From: an uncultured Lachnospiraceae bacterium
GTDB lineage: Bacteria; Bacillota_A; Clostridia; Lachnospirales; Lachnospiraceae
NCBI GenBank assembly: GCA_902773195.1
Contig: CACYDL010000167.1
Location: 1-7,648 of the forward strand
Length of the DNA: 7,648 bases
Reading direction: 5' to 3'
The notes below the pieces were generated by a model. It saw only the letters and a program-made list of their open reading frames with translations. It was not told the DNA's origin and did not search any database. This document shows, one piece after another, positions 6,181-7,648 of the stretch; position 1 is the stretch's first letter; every line of letters begins with the position of its first letter. A program made the translations under genes and the position numbers.

Positions 6181-6849
6181 ATGGCCAGCAGAATCGAGCA
6201 GATTATCGAAGAAATCGAGGAATACATTGACAGCTGCAAGTTCCAGCCCCTGTCGACCACGAAGATCGTCGTGAACAAGGAAGAGCTGGAGGAGCTGCTG
6301 AGAGAGCTGAGACTCAAGACGCCCGACGAAATCAAGCGCTACCAGAAAATCATCTCCAACAAGGACGCGATTCTGGCAGACGCCCAGGCGAAGGCCGACG
6401 GCATCATCGCCAACGCGGAATCCCGGGCCAAGGAGCTGATCAGCCAGCACGAGGTCATGCAGCAGGCATACGCCCAGGCAAATGACACGATCAACAAGGC
6501 GAACCAGCAGGCGCAGGGAATCGTCGATTCCGCCACCCAGGACGCCAACAACATCCGCTACTCGGCGCTGACCTATACCGACGACATGCTTGCCAACCTG
6601 GGGAACATTCTCGGGACCACGATCGACGATGCCGGCAGCCGGTACAATTCGCTGATCCAGTCATTGCAGAGCGCATTCAATATCGTGAAGCAGAACCGCC
6701 AGGAGCTCGCTCCCCAGACACAGCAGACTGCATCCCAGCCGCTTGATCTTGACGACGACGAAGACGATGATCGGAACCTCAGGGACGAGGAGGATGATTA
6801 CGATCTCGAGGATGTCGACGATTTCGACGATCTTGACGACGAAGAATGA
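6181..6849 (+). CDS. DivIVA-like coiled-coil protein with acidic C-terminal tail
   Basis: A 222-residue soluble protein with no signal peptide or membrane segment. The N-terminus (1-60) is charged, helical and the most family-like part: EQIIEEIEEYIDSCKFQPLS followed by RELRLKTPDEIKRYQKII (41-58). Residues 60-130 form an Ala/Gln-rich helix (ADAQAKADGIIANAES, ANQQAQGIVDSATQDANN) typical of coiled coils, recalling DivIVA/GpsB proteins or ATP synthase b subunits. I associate such proteins, often labelled ATPase or V-type ATPase subunit H, with Lachnospiraceae; no ATPase motif is present. The tail (189-222) has 24 Asp/Glu among 34 residues. The start is supported by AAGGAG (6164-6169) eleven bases upstream; it follows coaD by 20 bases and probably shares its transcript. 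Its function is unknown; a role in polar or division scaffolding is only an analogy. Confidence 0.8.
   Translation: MASRIEQIIEEIEEYIDSCKFQPLSTTKIVVNKEELEELLRELRLKTPDEIKRYQKIISNKDAILADAQAKADGIIANAESRAKELISQHEVMQQAYAQANDTINKANQQAQGIVDSATQDANNIRYSALTYTDDMLANLGNILGTTIDDAGSRYNSLIQSLQSAFNIVKQNRQELAPQTQQTASQPLDLDDDEDDDRNLRDEEDDYDLEDVDDFDDLDDEE
6745..6846 (+). repeat. Low-complexity GAC/GAT/GAG coding tract
   Basis: The last 34 codons before the stop of the coiled-coil gene are mostly Asp and Glu codons, with GAC, GAT, GAA and GAG mixed. The mixture suggests selection for acidic residues rather than a perfect microsatellite, although near-repeats such as GACGACGAAGACGATGAT could allow slippage and length variation between strains. 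Confidence 0.6.
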
Positions 6850-6868
6850 TCTAAAATATGTTTTTTCG

Positions 6869-6898
6869 GAAAGGGATGTTCGTACGAGCGTCCCTTTC
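6869..6898 (+). terminator. Stem-loop after the coiled-coil gene, possible terminator
   Basis: GAAAGGGATGTT (6869-6880) pairs with AGCGTCCCTTTC (6887-6898), with two G-U pairs, around the self-complementary loop CGTACG. It starts 20 bases after the stop codon. The downstream bases (ATTGCTTTCG) are not a proper T run and a T6 run lies on the 5' side, so termination may be weak; it could instead be a processing or 3'-end stabilising hairpin. Confidence 0.5.
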
Positions 6899-6953
6899 AT
6901 TGCTTTCGTGGGGCTTTTCGCTCCGCCACCACAACGAAACGGAGGTATCTGGC

Positions 6954-7648
6954 ATGGACAGACTGAAGGGACTCGAACCCGAGAAGGTATTTGATTATTT
7001 TGACATTATCTGCGATATTCCGCACGGCTCAAACGATACCGCCGCGCTTCTCGCGTTCCTCGTCTCCTTTGCGGAGGAGCGGGGCCTGGAGTACAAAACC
7101 GACGAGGCCGGCAATATCGTGATCTACAAGAACGCGTCGCCGGGCTATGAGGGCGCCGCGCCGGTCATCCTCCAGGGACACATGGACATGGTCTGCGCGA
7201 AGACCGCGGACTCCACCCACGATTTTTCCAAAGATCCGCTGGATCTCAGCCTGGAAGGGGACGACCTCTACGCCGAGGGCACGTCCCTGGGCGGCGACGA
7301 CGGCATCGCGGTGGCCTATATTCTGGCGATTCTCGACGACGACAGCCTGGCCCATCCTCCGATCGAGGCGCTGATCACGAACAACGAGGAGATCGGCCTT
7401 CTGGGCGCGATCGCGCTGGATCCTTCCGTTCTCCGCGGCAGGAGAATGATCAACATCGACTCCGAGAGCGAGGGCATCTTCACCTGCGGCTGCGCCGGAG
7501 GCGCCAGCGTGGACTTCATCCGGCCCGTCAAGCGGGTCCGCATGAAGGGACTCCCGGTGGTGGTCTCGGTGTCCGGCCTGCTCGGGGGCCATTCCGGAGA
7601 GAAGATCATCAAGGGCCGTCCCAACGCGGTGAAGCTGCTGGCCCGCCT
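6954..7648 (+). CDS. pepD: M20 family Xaa-His dipeptidase (PepD-like), 3' end outside window
   Basis: The first 231 codons of a cytosolic metallodipeptidase (aminoacyl-histidine dipeptidase, M20C type); the reading frame is open to the window edge. PepD proteins are usually near 480 residues, so about half is visible. The start is set by GGAGG (6941-6945), eight bases before the ATG, and the N-terminus LEPEKVFDYFDIICDIPHGS (7-26) is typical. Metal-site motifs are QGHMDMV (74-80, His76 and Asp78), LGGDDGIA (112-119, Asp115), NNEEIG (143-148, Glu145 and Glu146) and NIDSESEG (167-174, Asp169). GLLGGHSG (208-215) marks the start of the lid domain. Family members more often read LGADNG and TDEE at two of these sites, so it is a somewhat divergent member with all visible metal ligands kept. 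It is probably a separate unit from the genes upstream, since a hairpin precedes it. Confidence 0.9.
   Translation, partial: MDRLKGLEPEKVFDYFDIICDIPHGSNDTAALLAFLVSFAEERGLEYKTDEAGNIVIYKNASPGYEGAAPVILQGHMDMVCAKTADSTHDFSKDPLDLSLEGDDLYAEGTSLGGDDGIAVAYILAILDDDSLAHPPIEALITNNEEIGLLGAIALDPSVLRGRRMINIDSESEGIFTCGCAGGASVDFIRPVKRVRMKGLPVVVSVSGLLGGHSGEKIIKGRPNAVKLLAR

Noticed and set aside
6902..6945. Possible pairing near the pepD start (TTTCGT 6904-6909 with ACGAAA 6934-6939, or CTCCG 6921-6925 with CGGAG 6940-6944) as a riboswitch-like element
   Set aside because: The stems are only five or six pairs, mutually exclusive and in a short leader; this level of pairing is expected by chance.
1..7648. Mobile element, CRISPR array, defence system or tRNA
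   Set aside because: No transposase, integrase, regularly spaced direct repeats, tRNA-like cloverleaf or defence-related domain was found; gene order and composition look like core chromosome.

Overview
The window carries a compact, co-directional block of housekeeping genes (all on the + strand) from a GC-rich Firmicute, most likely a member of class Clostridia and probably Lachnospiraceae. That placement is an inference. It rests on the order rpmB - Asp23/Gls24 gene - fakA - recG - (mgsA-like) - rsmD - coaD - coiled-coil gene, on strong Shine-Dalgarno sites in front of most genes, on a four-cysteine L28, and on a coiled-coil protein of a type I associate with Lachnospiraceae. No mobile element, CRISPR array, tRNA or rRNA was seen.

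Layout. (1) 5-190: ribosomal protein L28, closed by a textbook intrinsic terminator (228-261). (2) 311-4569: a second unit with a TATAAT promoter and a GC-rich structured leader. It holds the Asp23/Gls24 protein, fakA (TTG start) and recG. A strong hairpin lies between fakA and recG, and a weak terminator candidate overlaps the recG end. (3) 4570-6849: a third unit starting from an extended -10 promoter with a 16-bp palindrome over the predicted start site. It holds an mgsA-like gene, rsmD and coaD, joined by ATGA overlaps, and then a coiled-coil gene with a very acidic tail. A possible extra promoter lies in an AT-rich patch inside coaD. (4) 6954-end: the 5' part of an M20 dipeptidase gene (pepD-like), cut by the window edge.

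How the genes fit together. The products serve translation (L28; RsmD, which methylates 16S rRNA), replication repair (RecG), lipid and cofactor metabolism (FakA fatty-acid kinase; CoaD, the penultimate step of coenzyme A synthesis) and probably envelope or division functions (Asp23/Gls24 protein, coiled-coil protein). The order is typical of Firmicutes, so most of the window is conserved rather than accessory.

The best candidate for something undescribed is the protein at 4678-5091. It has the methylglyoxal synthase fold signature, but several positions known as active-site residues in E. coli MgsA are replaced, including the catalytic Asp (now Glu), and its gene has its own palindrome-bearing promoter. 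Other points worth checking are the structured leaders, the fakA-recG hairpin combined with a poor recG ribosome binding site, and the promoter-like AT-rich patch in coaD.
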